Assembly (NCBI GenBank): GCA_047495785.1
Contig: JBLDXI010000032.1
Coordinates: forward strand, 1,984,001 to 2,048,000
From: Lepidodermella squamata
Taxonomy: Eukaryota; Gastrotricha
Direction: 5' to 3'
DNA: 64,000 nucleotides
Shown: positions 42,411 through 53,300 of the stretch, piece after piece
Position numbering within the stretch: the stretch's first letter is position 1
How the letters are laid out: the number at the start of each line of letters is the position of its first letter
Position numbers and translations under genes: made by a program
Notes under the pieces: model-generated
Told to the model about the DNA's origin: nothing
Seen by the model: the letters and a program-made list of their open reading frames with translations, nothing else
Database searches by the model: none

Positions 42411-45400
42411 TTAGCAACGATGAGCCATATAAAAAGCAACCACGCTGGTAAGGACGATAGCCAGGGTAGAGCTGTGCGCTGGCCCTGTCGCGCTGTTTCG
42501 GCACCACGCCGACCACGTCTGCCACAGTTGCTGCGTTGGGGGCGCGTAGATAATAGGCACGGGCGGCGGCGGGATCCAGGCTGTCCACGTGACCGGGGGC
42601 GCAACCGGCTGCGGGACTGGTATAGGCCGAGGTTGCGTTGGTACGACGATGGGTTGAGCGGCGATCGGGGCGACCCAGGCTGTCCAGACAACAGGCGGCT
42701 GCCAGGCGGTCCAAACCACCGGCGGCAGGTACGTTGACCAGACAACGGGCGGCAGGTAGGTCGACCAGACAACCGGTGGAAGGACGGTGGTCCAGACGGG
42801 TGGTGGCTGCCAGGCGGTCCAGACCGGTGGTGGTTGCCAGGCAGTCCAAACCGGCGGGGGTTGCCAGGCCTGCCAGACAGGTGGTGGCTGCCACGCCTGC
42901 CAGACAACAACCGGCTGGATGGTTGTCCAAACAACTGGCGGCTGCCACGTGGTCCAGACAACAGGTGGTTGCCAGGCCGTCCAAACAACAGGGGGCTGCC
43001 ATGCGACCCAGGTGGGAGGGGGTTGCCAGGCCACCCATTGAACGGGAGGTTGCCAGTTGGTCCAGGCGACCTGAGGCTGCCAAGCGGTCCACATAACTGG
43101 AGGTTGCCAGGCGGTCCACATGACGGGTGGGTTCCAGGGTGTCCACATCGTGCGAACTGGAGCCGGTTCGACCCAGCCGTTCCAGACAGGTGAGGGTGGC
43201 ATGATTTGGCGAACTTGAAGCCCGCCATCGCATGGCTGGCCAGCGGCTGGCGGCGGTTGTTGGAACGTACGGCAGATACCGCGAGCTTCATCGTCAGGCG
43301 CGAAATCAGCCGGGCATCGCATGCAGAACGTACCCTGTTGGCAAACCATAGCAACGCCGTAGCGGTTGAAATCGGTAAATCGGGTCGTAAAAGCGATCGG
43401 GTCGATATGGCATTCCGAGCCCTTCGGAACGATGGTGAAGTTGCGAAGGCAGTACTTCGTGACACTCTGCGTCATTTCGTAAGACCCAGCGTCGTATTTG
43501 AGCGATGCAATGTCGACAGGTTGGAACCCGGCGCCACATGTGCAGACACCCTGGTAGCAAACCGCCGCGTTACCGACAGTTGCCGGGTAGTAAGAACCGC
43601 TTTGGCATTGTTGCGTCGCGTTGCAAGCGTCGCCGAAATTGCGAGCTCGGCACCTGTTACCGTCCCAGAACGTGAAGCTCGACATGCCAGTGATGAGACC
43701 GCCCAGGCTGACGCCGACGCCTGACCCGGCGCAGTCGCAGCGCCGATTGCGGCAGACCAGGCCGCGGTTGCTGTCGCACCTCGCGATCGGGATTCGATTA
43801 TCAGCATCGTCGCATTGGTCCATGTAGTTGAGCGTTGTGTATAGGATGCCGGCGAGGTCGTCGTTGTGGCGGCACGTGCCGTCGAAGTCTTCAATGAGAG
43901 GCAGTTTACACTTGAGCACGCCCCATGCGTAGCCGGCGTAGCCACCCTGACCGACGCCCTGCTCGACGCACTCTTGCGTCTCGTCCCATTCTTCGTTGTT
44001 GATGTACCACGGATGCAGGCCGTTGTTGTCGGTTATGCATCGATCGCCAAGTTGAAGCTTTCGATCTAGAAAAAAATCATTCACAAATTATAATAAATAT
44101 CATAAAAATTTGAAAATTAGGGTTCCAGCTCAAATTTTATGAGGTTCCAGCACCACTTAATTTTTCGACTATCACGCCTATCTAACAGGTCCTACTATTA
44201 CGAGTATTTGGGATATTTCCGATTAATTTATGAGATTTATTTCCGCCAGCAGGATCGATATCGATTTTACGTATCGATTTTACAAATAAGTGATTTTTCC
44301 GATTCGCAGTCTTTGTGGCCAGTATTTAAATTATTTTGCATATCGGAATGTGACTGGTACCAAAATGAACAATTCGTGAGTTTTCTTACCAATATCGATC
44401 AAAAAAGGAAGAAATCGAAATTCCAATAAAATCGGCAGAACTTTGAGACGGAACCTTAATTTGATTAATTTTTGTATTATTTAGTTTTAAATTTTTATTT
44501 TTATTCAAATTTTGAATTTTCAAGTTAAAAAAAAAGTAAATTGCTGGCTCTCAGTTTTTATGAACTTATTCATCCCAAATTAACGTTCCTTTTAAATTCC
44601 TGATAGTTGATCTTATCATTTGCTGTCCTCATTTCGAGTCATGTACCGAATTTAATGCCTTGTAAACACTTTCTCTGCCCATTTCAGTATATTACGGGTA
44701 AAAAAGTATGCTAACTATCGTACCGGATGCTACTTGCTAGGTCTAGTGTGCCCTCGTAACACCGTATTGAATTAATTAGCGAAAAGCGTCCTTAGCAACC
44801 GAGAGGTTTTTACGCGGTTGCTAAGGACTCTTGACAATGTGGGACCGTCAATCAAGTGGCTGTGAACTTACAAGGTGCACATCGACTGAACCGGTCCATG
44901 TAGAGTCCAGCACCAGCACAACCGCACATGCCGTTGTCGCAGGGTGGATCAACGACGCCCTGCCAGCGGTTGCATGTCATACCGATACCAATCGCACTGG
45001 GCTGGCAATCTCCGTCTCCATTACACGCCAACTCGCGGCAGGTACCAATCGACGCAACTGCGTTGTTAGCCGTATTCCGCTCGCGGAAGCATTGATGGCA
45101 GAAAGCGCGTCGGTGGCACACCCGGGTTGTGTTGTACTGCGCCCATTGGTCGGGGAACATGGTGCAGGTCTGGCCGGTTGGCACCCAGTGAACGGCGCCC
45201 TGGACGACACAGATGCGGCGCGAGTAGGTCGTTTTCGATGTCTCGTTCCAGTACAAGTTATCGACCGGGTCGTAGCCGGCAACGCAGCGGCATCGGCCCA
45301 ACCGGCATTCGAAACCAGTGTTCGAGATAAGCCCAGAGTTGCACTCTTCAGTCTCGGTACAAGTGTCGCCATAAATTCCTGAGAAATTGAAAAATTTAGA

Positions 45401-46421
45401 TTTCAAGCTTCAAATTTAAATTTTAAATTATATTTTTAGAGGTTATTAATTAATTTTGAAAATTTCAAAAATATTTCAAAATTAAATGAACTAATTTTTA
45501 AAATTTTGAAATTTTGAAAAAATTCGAAAAATGGAAGAAAAAATTCTGATTATTCAATGTTCTAGATTAGGCCTGATTTATAGGGAAACTAACTTGGTCT
45601 GCAATAGCCGAGTCCTTCATCGAAGACGTTCTTCTTATCGCAGCACAAGCATTGGTTGTAGCCGTTGTTAGGCCCGCGTTGTTGGCAACACAGCCCACGC
45701 GCCGCATCGCAAATCCGCCGACTAGAATCGCAAGTGTCCCGATAGTTGACGACAGTAACAGCCGGTGCGGTGATCAGTGGGATGGTCTGCACGGGTTGAA
45801 CCCAAATTGTCCTCGGTTGCGTGTAGAACAACGTCGGCCACGTCGGGTAAGTTTGCACAGGCATTTGACAGTAGTTATTTTGCAACTGGTTTGAAAAATT
45901 TGTTAAAAGTGGGAAATCGGGAAAATAAAATAAAATTACAATGTAAGGAAGCTGGCAAACGATTCGCTGGCCATCACAGCGGAACATAACCGGGTCGTAG
46001 CGTTCGTTAGGCTGGTTGAAGCACCGGTCGCCCAAGTTCAGGTTGACATCTATCGCAGCGTCGAATTCACTCAACCGTGAAATTTACGGATTTTTTCAAC
46101 TTACAAGGTACGCATGAACCGTTGCTGACCATAACCGTGCCTTCGATGCACTCGCAGAAGCCGTAGTGCGGGCAGGGTGGCCAGATGGCTGGGTAATTTG
46201 GCGGGAAGTCGTACATGTTACACCGCGTATTGATGCCGTTGCAATCAGCGTTGCGGAAACACTCGCGGTTGCCGAAGCCCGTCGGCCGGTTCACCATCAC
46301 CTGAGCCGACGTGCCTACAACGGCGACTGCTAATATCACAGTCGCTAGCTATAAATTGAGGAGAAAAAAAATGAAATTTCAGATACAATTTAAAAATTAA
46401 AAGACCCACCTTAATAATCAT
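42411..46421 (-). CDS. Cys-rich surface protein with exact Trp/Pro nonapeptide array
   Basis: Six minus-strand exons join in phase: 46421-46410, 46348-46105, 46049-45940, 45885-45594, 45378-44872 and 44065-42411, giving 939 residues. The first exon codes only MIIK; the second completes the signal peptide (LATVILAVAVVGTSA). Residues about 25-660 hold EB/EGF-like cysteine modules. Two junctions read YVNLNLGDRCF and YRKLQLGDRCI, showing internal duplication of an exon that starts with LGDRC. Residues about 696-857 are 18 nonapeptides of consensus WTAWQPPVV, without a single insertion or deletion in register. The C-terminus, SSTLAIVLTSVVAFYMA, is a hydrophobic tail suited to a GPI-anchor signal or membrane anchor. 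I know no characterised family with this array. A cuticle-surface, adhesive or host-contact role is speculation. Confidence 0.85.
42660..43145 (-). repeat. Coding minisatellite, 18 x 27 bp (W-x-x-W nonapeptide)
   Basis: The first Trp of each unit recurs every nine codons from 43145 to 42686. Typical units are WTAWQPPVV, WTAWQPPPV, WTTWQPPVV and WSTYLPPVV. Third-position differences between units show the array is not freshly copied. Confidence 0.93.
44251..44300. repeat. Dispersed repeat family E, inverted copy in Trp-repeat gene intron
   Basis: The reverse complement reads ACTTATTTGTAAAATCGATA and AAAATCGATATCGATCC, matching the cores at 34691 and 48221. Confidence 0.6.
44788..44828. repeat. 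Hairpin, 14-bp perfect arms
   Basis: GTCCTTAGCAACCG (44788-44801) and CGGTTGCTAAGGAC (44815-44828) enclose a 13-nt loop, in the 806-bp last intron of the Trp-repeat gene, just inside its donor. It may affect splicing or be a MITE relic. Confidence 0.8.
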
Positions 46422-47409
46422 TGATTGGTTCCAATTGAGTGATTCGCCCTTGTGTATGGGTTGGTTAGTTTAACAAGAAGAGTTAGGGTTGGTGTTTATG
46501 GTTGAGGTGAGATGAAAGTGTACCTGGCGAAACAAGTTGAGCGGCCGGTTTGAAATAATAAATAAATCGAAAAGAACTTGATTTTCGGCTCTTTTATTAG
46601 GCGCGCGTGCGCGGTCACAATTTTTTCTTCTCTATTTCGCGTCCGTGCGAGAACGAGAGCGAGAACGAGCGCGGAAGGGGCTACTATAAGATGACGGGCC
46701 ATCGGCCGCCATGGCAGCCGTTGTGTTTGTTTACAGATACGCCGCGCAACGCGGAAGCAACGCCGCCAAGGCGACGGATCGTTGCCGCGGTCACGCACCT
46801 GCGCGTTGCGAAGCGTGACCGCTTATGCGCGCGCATATATATTTCGAAATTATAATATACATCAGCCGCAAATCGCCTAGCACCGGGTGCGATGGCGCCG
46901 GAAAGCGAACGCTAACCACACAATAAAAAGCGGCGATTTATTTAAGACCCATCCCTCGGGCAATGCGATTGGCGATTTCTTAAGGGACTGTCCAAAAAAA
47001 GAACTGGTAAATATAAATAATATAGGTAGTACTAGTTAATTTCAATGCTGGCCGAACTGTTTCCGCTTCGCTTTTCCGCTCGGCCTCACTCACCTGGACA
47101 ACGCTCGTTAGGTACCCATGGCGCTGGTAAATAATACGCATTACTCATATAGCAGCGCTTTGACAGCAGGTGTAAACTTTGAAATTAAATCTTCGAGAAA
47201 AATGGCCATGCGCATAATAAACGTCAATTTTTTATCAAAGTGTCAAAACTTGCACCAGAAGCTGAAAATGCCCTTGAAATTAATAAATCCGAAAATTATG
47301 CTAAAAACGCCCTGGTGTAGTTACAATTTTATTCGAAAAAGCTTATCAGGAGTAAATACGGGGATAAAAGCAGTGAAAGAAAAACGTCCGATCTGCAGCC
47401 TATTTCCGA
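46422..47409. other. Intergenic with a CpG-dense block
   Basis: 46590-46910 is far richer in GC and CpG than the flanks (CGCGCAACGCGG, GCGCGCGCATATATAT) and contains the inverted repeat GCGGTCACGC/GCGTGACCGC (46787-46796 and 46813-46822). No coding or tRNA signature was found. It could be a promoter or regulatory block for the Trp-repeat gene on the minus strand. Confidence 0.5.
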
Positions 47410-48037
47410 TCAATTATTGCCGAAACCCGTCCAAATTGGCAGGTCCTCAAGATTAGCCGGATAACTCGGCCACGTCGCCCATTCCATTTCGTGTAACATA
47501 GGTAAAACGCCTTCAATGTAAACGTGGGAATTCGGTCCGAAACAAGCTTTGAATTCAATCAGATTTATGTCGAGCTTGTACATGAATTCGGGTAGATAAA
47601 ATTTGCGCGAATATGACCGCGATATGCCAAATTTCGGCTCGTCGATGGTGTGGCTAGCTTCGACGCTAATTGCCCGTTCAGCCGTAATTACGGTCACTGA
47701 AACCTCGTCAGCTCTGAATCCTGTAAACACACGGATAATTTACAAAATAAAATCGTAATTTTTTAAATTTACCTCGAAAATCAAAGGCCAGCCACATTCC
47801 ACGATCACCATTCCGGAACCTTCGAATCGGATTTTTCAGCGTGAAACACTCTTCATCGGAACTCGGACGGCAATGCAGCGAACACATGGCTGAATTACTG
47901 AGATTCATAGAGGATGGACAGCATGTCGACCTGGGTGAGCTGGGTTTTTCGGGTACCAGGCTAGTTAGAGGACCGTATCGAATTTCCTCATCGACCGGTT
48001 CCACGATTTGAAATTCATCAGTAATATCTTCGGACAT
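47410..48037 (-). CDS. Alpha-crystallin/small heat-shock-type protein (paralogue 1)
   Basis: Exons 48037-47773 and 47720-47410 give 191 residues. A variable acidic/Pro/Ser N-terminus leads to FTLKNPIRRF and WLAFDFRG, then an alpha-crystallin-like beta sandwich (FRADEVSVTVITAERAISVE, SRSYSRKFYLPEFM, IYIEG-like VYIEGVLP). Instead of the usual I-x-I/V tail it ends with EWATWPSYP and a short unique stretch. The single 52-bp intron falls in the Gly codon after FDFR, exactly as in the neighbouring paralogue. Small HSPs are ATP-independent holdases; loss of the C-terminal I-x-I suggests altered oligomerisation, which is inference. Low-bias codons suggest weaker expression than paralogue 2. Confidence 0.82.
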
Positions 48038-48854
48038 TACTATAAAAATGAAAAATTTATCATTTTAATAATGAGATTCCAGCAATAAATTTTCCAAATT
48101 TCGAAAGTGTCATTTCTTGATCCCTAATACTGAACCTTACAACCCTGGGATTTTTTTTATATTACTATTTTAGGTATGTAGAATAACTTGCCCTCCTTGG
48201 CCTCCTAGTCAATAAATACCGGAAAAATAACTGATTTGTAGAATCGATACTTGGAATCGATTTCGGCTTTGAATTGATCGGCGAAAACGCAAAATAAGCC
48301 AAGAAAGGACGTAGGTATAGGAAATTTGATTAAACGGAGAAGTAGAAAATCTATTTCGGTGAAATTGAGTTGTGGAGCCTCAATTTTGTGACATGTCCTT
48401 GATTATTAGAAATTAGGATTATTAGGATAGGAAAAAGTTTCAAAAGGCTCCACGAAAGTATCTTAAATGAAAGAAATTGAGAAAAAATTATTTTGGAAAA
48501 CATGATTCCCCCCTTCCCTCCCGTCTTCTGGTTTGAAGGAAAGGATTATTTCAAAAGGAAAATTCTTTAGCTGCTTGAGAACTGCTCGCCGGAATAGAAT
48601 TATCACGCACTGGAGCTCTCAATTAATTTTCCAAAATTCAAAATTTTACATCGATCTATTAAAATTCAAAAATAATTTCAACTTGAACTATAAAACAAGC
48701 ATCGTGTTCCTGAAATTGCAACTTTATTGCCTTGATTCCTATTCTGAAATACCGGTGCGACATGCGAAAACAAAAAGTTACACAAGTAACACGGCGCAAT
48801 AAATGATGATCACATTTTAAGGCATCAAGGTCTCTTAGTTTGTAGGAAAATAAT
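48038..48854. other. Intergenic between the two crystallin-type genes
   Basis: AT-rich; carries dispersed repeat E at 48221-48266. No gene seen. Confidence 0.5.
48221..48266. repeat. Dispersed repeat family E, intergenic copy
   Basis: GGAAAAATAACTGATTTGTA followed by GAATCGATACTTGGAATCG matches the copy at 34691-34740 at most positions. Confidence 0.65.
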
Positions 48855-49904
48855 TTAGCAGGTCTTGGTGGTGACGGGCTTGGCGCTGTTCCAGGTGTTG
48901 GTCCAGCCGTTGCACGAGGCGTTGTTGGCCCAGGTGTTGTTAGCCCAGGTGTTGTTCCAGTTGTTCCAGTTGTTACCGGCAGCCCAGGTGTTGTTGCCGC
49001 CGAAAGCACCAGAGTTCTTCGAGGTGATGGCAGCCCAGGTCGGGTTCGACCAGTGCGAGACGGTCCAGGGGTAAGCGGGCCAGGACGACCACTCGACTTC
49101 GGCCGTCTTCGGGATGCAACCCTCGACGTAGAAGAAGCAGTCAGGGCCGAAGAAGGACTTGAACTCGATCTTGGTGATGTCGACCTTGCTCAGGCACTCG
49201 GGCAGAACGAACTTGCGGGAGAACTTACGGGTGACCTGGTGCTCCTTCGAGTCCTTGATCTCGTGGGCAGCCTCGATGACAACGGCGCGCTCGGCCTTGT
49301 TGACGGTGACGCAGACTTCCTCAGGCTTGTAGCCTATTTAGAACAAATTGAGATTATAATTTCGAAAAAATTCGATTCAATTACCGCGGAGGTCGAAGCA
49401 GAGCCAGAGGCCGCGGGAGCCATCGGGGAGGGCGCGGATCGGGTTCTTCAGGGTGAAGTACTCGCACTCGCTGCTGGGGCGGAAAGCGGCCGAGCAGAGG
49501 GTGTTGTTCGAGAAGGCGTTCGAGCCGTCGAAGGCGCCGCTCCACGAGTTAGTGAAGCCACCGAAAGCGTTGTCGAAGGTGTTGTTCCAGCCGTTGTTGT
49601 TCCAGTTGTTGAAGCCACCGAAGGTGTTGCCCAGACCGCTGAAGGTGTTGTTCCAGCCGTTGAAGCCACCGAAAGCCTGGTTGTTCCAGGTGTTGTTGTT
49701 CAGACCGTTGAATCCTCCGAAGGTGTTGTTAAGGCCGTTGAAGCCACCGAAGGTGTTGCTAGCGTTGTTCCAGTTGTTCCAGGCACCAGCCGTCGGGGCG
49801 GCGAAGAAGTCCTTGCCGAAGACGGACGAGTACTTGGAGGGGCAGGCGCCGGCGAAAGCGGCGTTCTCGAAACCAGTAGCAGGGTAAGCGTTGAAAGCGG
49901 CCAT
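48855..49904 (-). CDS. Alpha-crystallin-type protein with Asn/Trp/Gly-rich arms (paralogue 2)
   Basis: Exons 49904-49385 and 49333-48855 give 332 residues. The N-terminal arm is a low-complexity stretch of FGGFNGLNN, NNWNN and WNNTF units. The crystallin-like core follows: FTLKNPIRAL, GLWLCFDLRG, YKPEEVCVTVNKAERAVVIE, VTRKFSRKFVLPECL, FFYVEGCIP. The C-terminal arm again has NNTWA and NNWNN units and ends KPVTT. The intron position is identical to paralogue 1. Codons are highly biased (AAC, GGC, TTC, GAG), marking an abundant protein. Small heat-shock family chaperones bind unfolding clients; the prion-like N/W/G arms on both sides are unusual and may drive assembly. No signal peptide is present. 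Confidence 0.85.
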
Positions 49905-50371
49905 TGCTTATGATTTGATACGAACGTAAAAAGTCAAATGAAATAGAAAGCGATTTAAAATGCTTGAAAGAAGCTTGATGATATTAAACTACCTCAAACG
50001 GGCACTTTTTAAAGCCGCGCTGCGCCGTGAACACCTTGTTACGCAACATCAGCGCCTCTCAGGTCGCGTGGGTTAATTGAGCACGCGCTTTCGGCGCGAA
50101 TGCAAAAAATGCACGCGATTTAAAGCGAATAAACTTGATTGAAATCATGCATGTTATTGAGGGATAAAATGAATGAAACATCGTGCTAAAAATAACAGAT
50201 GCCCTCAGTTAGCAGACATTCAGCGCGTGGACAGATAAGAAAAACAAAAAAGACGGGAGACAATATGTTTTGATTGAAAAATCTAGCTATAAACAATTAT
50301 TATATTTCGGGAAAGAACTGATTACGTCCTGATTATTCGAGATTCGAAACATTTTACAACAGCTCTTTTGA
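49905..50371. other. Divergent promoter interval
   Basis: Between the crystallin-type paralogue 2 (-) and the first astacin-lectin gene (+). CTTTAAAAAGTGCC (minus strand, near 50000-50015) could be a TATA-like element and GCTTCTTTCAAGC (near 49965) an imperfect heat-shock-element-like sequence; neither is secure. Confidence 0.4.
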
Positions 50372-53300
50372 ATGGCTATGGGAATAAAACTACTTTATTT
50401 ATTTTTGCTAATATTGTTCCATATTGAGCAAATTTTATCTCGTGGAAAAGCGATTCAACAAAAGGTTAGGAAGAATGGGGTTAATTTGGCAATTTTTTCA
50501 ATTTTTCAACCGCACTATATTAGAATGAAGACGAAGTGATATTGCGCGACACGTCCGAAGCCCAGCGGTGGCCAAATCCTATAAAATACTCAATCGACTC
50601 TTGTATGATGAATACTATTGTTTCAATCATTCAATAACAATCATTCAATAATCAGCTCTCAACGCTACCGAAAAGCTAACCGTTCAAGATGCCATAAAAT
50701 ATTGGACCACCGACACCTGCATAGTTTTCACCGAGCTGAGGTTGGTTCCTCCAGACGAAAATGGCATAATATTTGAGAAAATATCCGGCTCAAGGTGAGA
50801 TTTTTCCCCTTCCAGGAGCGTATGTGTGATTTTATTTCCTTTTATAAGTGATTGCTATTCCCCGGTCGGCAAAACTGGTTCTAGCCCGCAAAAAATTACC
50901 TTGACAGCTGCATGCATAGACGTTTGTTATTCTGCTGAACTCAGCCCTGTTTAAGTTTCCAATAATTATTCAGCATCCAGGAAAAATAGCGCATGAGATC
51001 GGACACGCTCTTGGATTGGTAAATATTAAAAATTAACATCCCTTGTTTCATGATTATTACTTGGCATCATTTGCAGCAAGATGAAAATAATCGACCTGAT
51101 CGAGATGATTACATTACCATTGATTTCAACCTCCTGCCCAGGTAATTAATAATTTCCGTAAAAAATCGAATAATGACACCCTGTTTTCACCAGCTCGAAG
51201 GTCAGTCAATTCAACAAAGTCATGGATATGGATGTTTGGGAATTGCCGTACGACTTTTCTTCGATAATGCACGCTGAACCTCGCCAACTCGATCGGTCCG
51301 GCGGGCGAAGTCTGATTGTGAAGCCTAAAGACATGACTTTCTTGTTTACAATGGGACAGCGGCGAAAAATTTCACTCAGCGACGGTCAGCGTGCAACTAA
51401 TCAATTTTCGCAATGTGGATGTAAGTGAAATTCTTTCGTCGCGGATCAATCTGATTCCGAATCAGTCTGATAGGCTCAGACGGAAACCTGCCTAATGTTT
51501 TTGAAGCGAATTTCGAAGACTCGATCATTTAGCAGTCGATTTCACACAATTTAATCACGTGTCCTTATTTCAGACAAATTGATTAAATATTGAAAATTAG
51601 GGCATAAGCATGAAATAAGTCTTTGACTTTATGATCAACTTGTTATGAAAAATTTCCTTGAACTTCATTTACCCACGTTTTTATATGAAGCATGAACAAT
51701 GAGGGGGCAGAATTGACGAAGGAAGGTCATACAATTTGTAGCGAAATTATTTCTAATTTCCAATACTCTTCCCATCAATTATTTTTTTGCAATAAAAATA
51801 GGGGAGGGCGACTGCAGCTACGTTTATTGCAATGGCGGTTACAACAATCCCGACTGCTCAGGCTGCGTTTGCCGCCCAGGAATCGACGGGACTCCCATTT
51901 ACGACGATTCAGGCTATGGTAATGGGTGTTTACCTTCACTTCTGCCTTTCGACACGGCCAAGTGTGGCCCAACCCAGCAGTTCAAAGTTGCGGCTTGTTC
52001 CCGCGGCTGGATCGAATTCCCCAAAATCCCATCCTCGTGCCTGTACAACGTTACTACAGTAAAAAAAGTTTTTTCTGCAAAAATAATATTATAAAAAATA
52101 TTGAAATTATCAGACTAAGAAAGGCGCTGGTTTGGCTTTTGGCTTCGATGCCAGGCCGTTCCGTAACACCGAAAATTGCACCAATAGTAAGCATCAAATC
52201 GATACTAATTTTACGACTTTTGACTTCTCTGATTCGCAGCGAATGAACTTTGCGACGACAATAACGTTGTAGAAATAATTGACACGCGTTCAGCATTTGA
52301 ACCAGCGCACAGGTAATTATATCGATTTTGAGTTTTTTAAGGTGGAATTTCAAAAATTATTGTTTCTCAGATTCTGCACATGCAGTGTTGCAAGTGGCCG
52401 TGCTTATGTTACGACATCCGATTCAGTCTTAGTCTACTACAAGCAAAGCGTTGCTACAACCGATCGAACGCGGCTTTTCTTCTACACGCCATGTGAAGGC
52501 TACAACGCTTTCGCGGTAACTGATGAGTGCAAAATCAGTAATAGCGGCTACGACTACATTGGCACAACTGATAACACGTGGAGCAACAAGAAATGCATGG
52601 CGTGGACCAGCCAGACAAAATACGGCCCGTATGACTTACCGTTGGGTAACGTTGCGGCCGGAGGTAGAGCGGCCTGCCGAAACCCGGCGTCGGCGAACGA
52701 CCCGTTCTGTTACGTTGCACCTGGCGTCACGGAAGATTGCTTGACGACAGATCGCTGTGGTAAGTCTTGATATGAGGGGAAACTAATTTTTTGTGTTCCC
52801 AATGATCCGACGAACCAGAAGTACCGAACCAGTTACCATCAGGGGTTTCAGGCTTTGCGCTCTGGTAAATTTCGATTTTCTTGGTAAAAATCCGAGATCA
52901 ATATGGTGGAAAAGTATCCTGTTTTTACGTTCAATTTAAAATTTTCTTGAAAATTTTACAAAATTGCAATGTAAAACTGGTTGTGGAACTGTTGGGACAC
53001 GCTGTGGGGCGTTCCGTAATCTTGTCTAGACGCGCCTTATTGAGAGGATATATTGAATACCAATATCACGGCGAGATTCAATTCATACACGGTGGCCGAA
53101 AAATTCCGCAGAGCGGGAATTCGCTGCGCATCATTTTAATGAGTTTCAAGAAATTGAGCAGTTCCATTGGCAAAACAATGCTTGAAATTCTTCAACTTCT
53201 TAAAACGCCTCATTAAATTGATGCGCAGCGAATTCCCGCTCTGCGGAATTTTTTTGGCCACCCTTTTTGGCCACGCTCGTAAGCTGTATCTTACGAGCGC

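Noticed and set aside
42278-43465. Several other long open frames, both strands, over the Trp array
   Set aside because: Same cause: 27-bp units free of stops in several registers. The Trp frame continues the upstream Cys-module exons in phase.
44066-44871. Extra exon of the Trp-repeat gene in the 806-bp intron
   Set aside because: The flanking exons join in phase as they are, and the interval holds only a hairpin and repeat E.
49053-49913. 286-codon plus-strand open frame opposite crystallin paralogue 2
   Set aside because: Antisense shadow of strongly biased codons; the minus-strand frame has the crystallin motifs and conserved intron.
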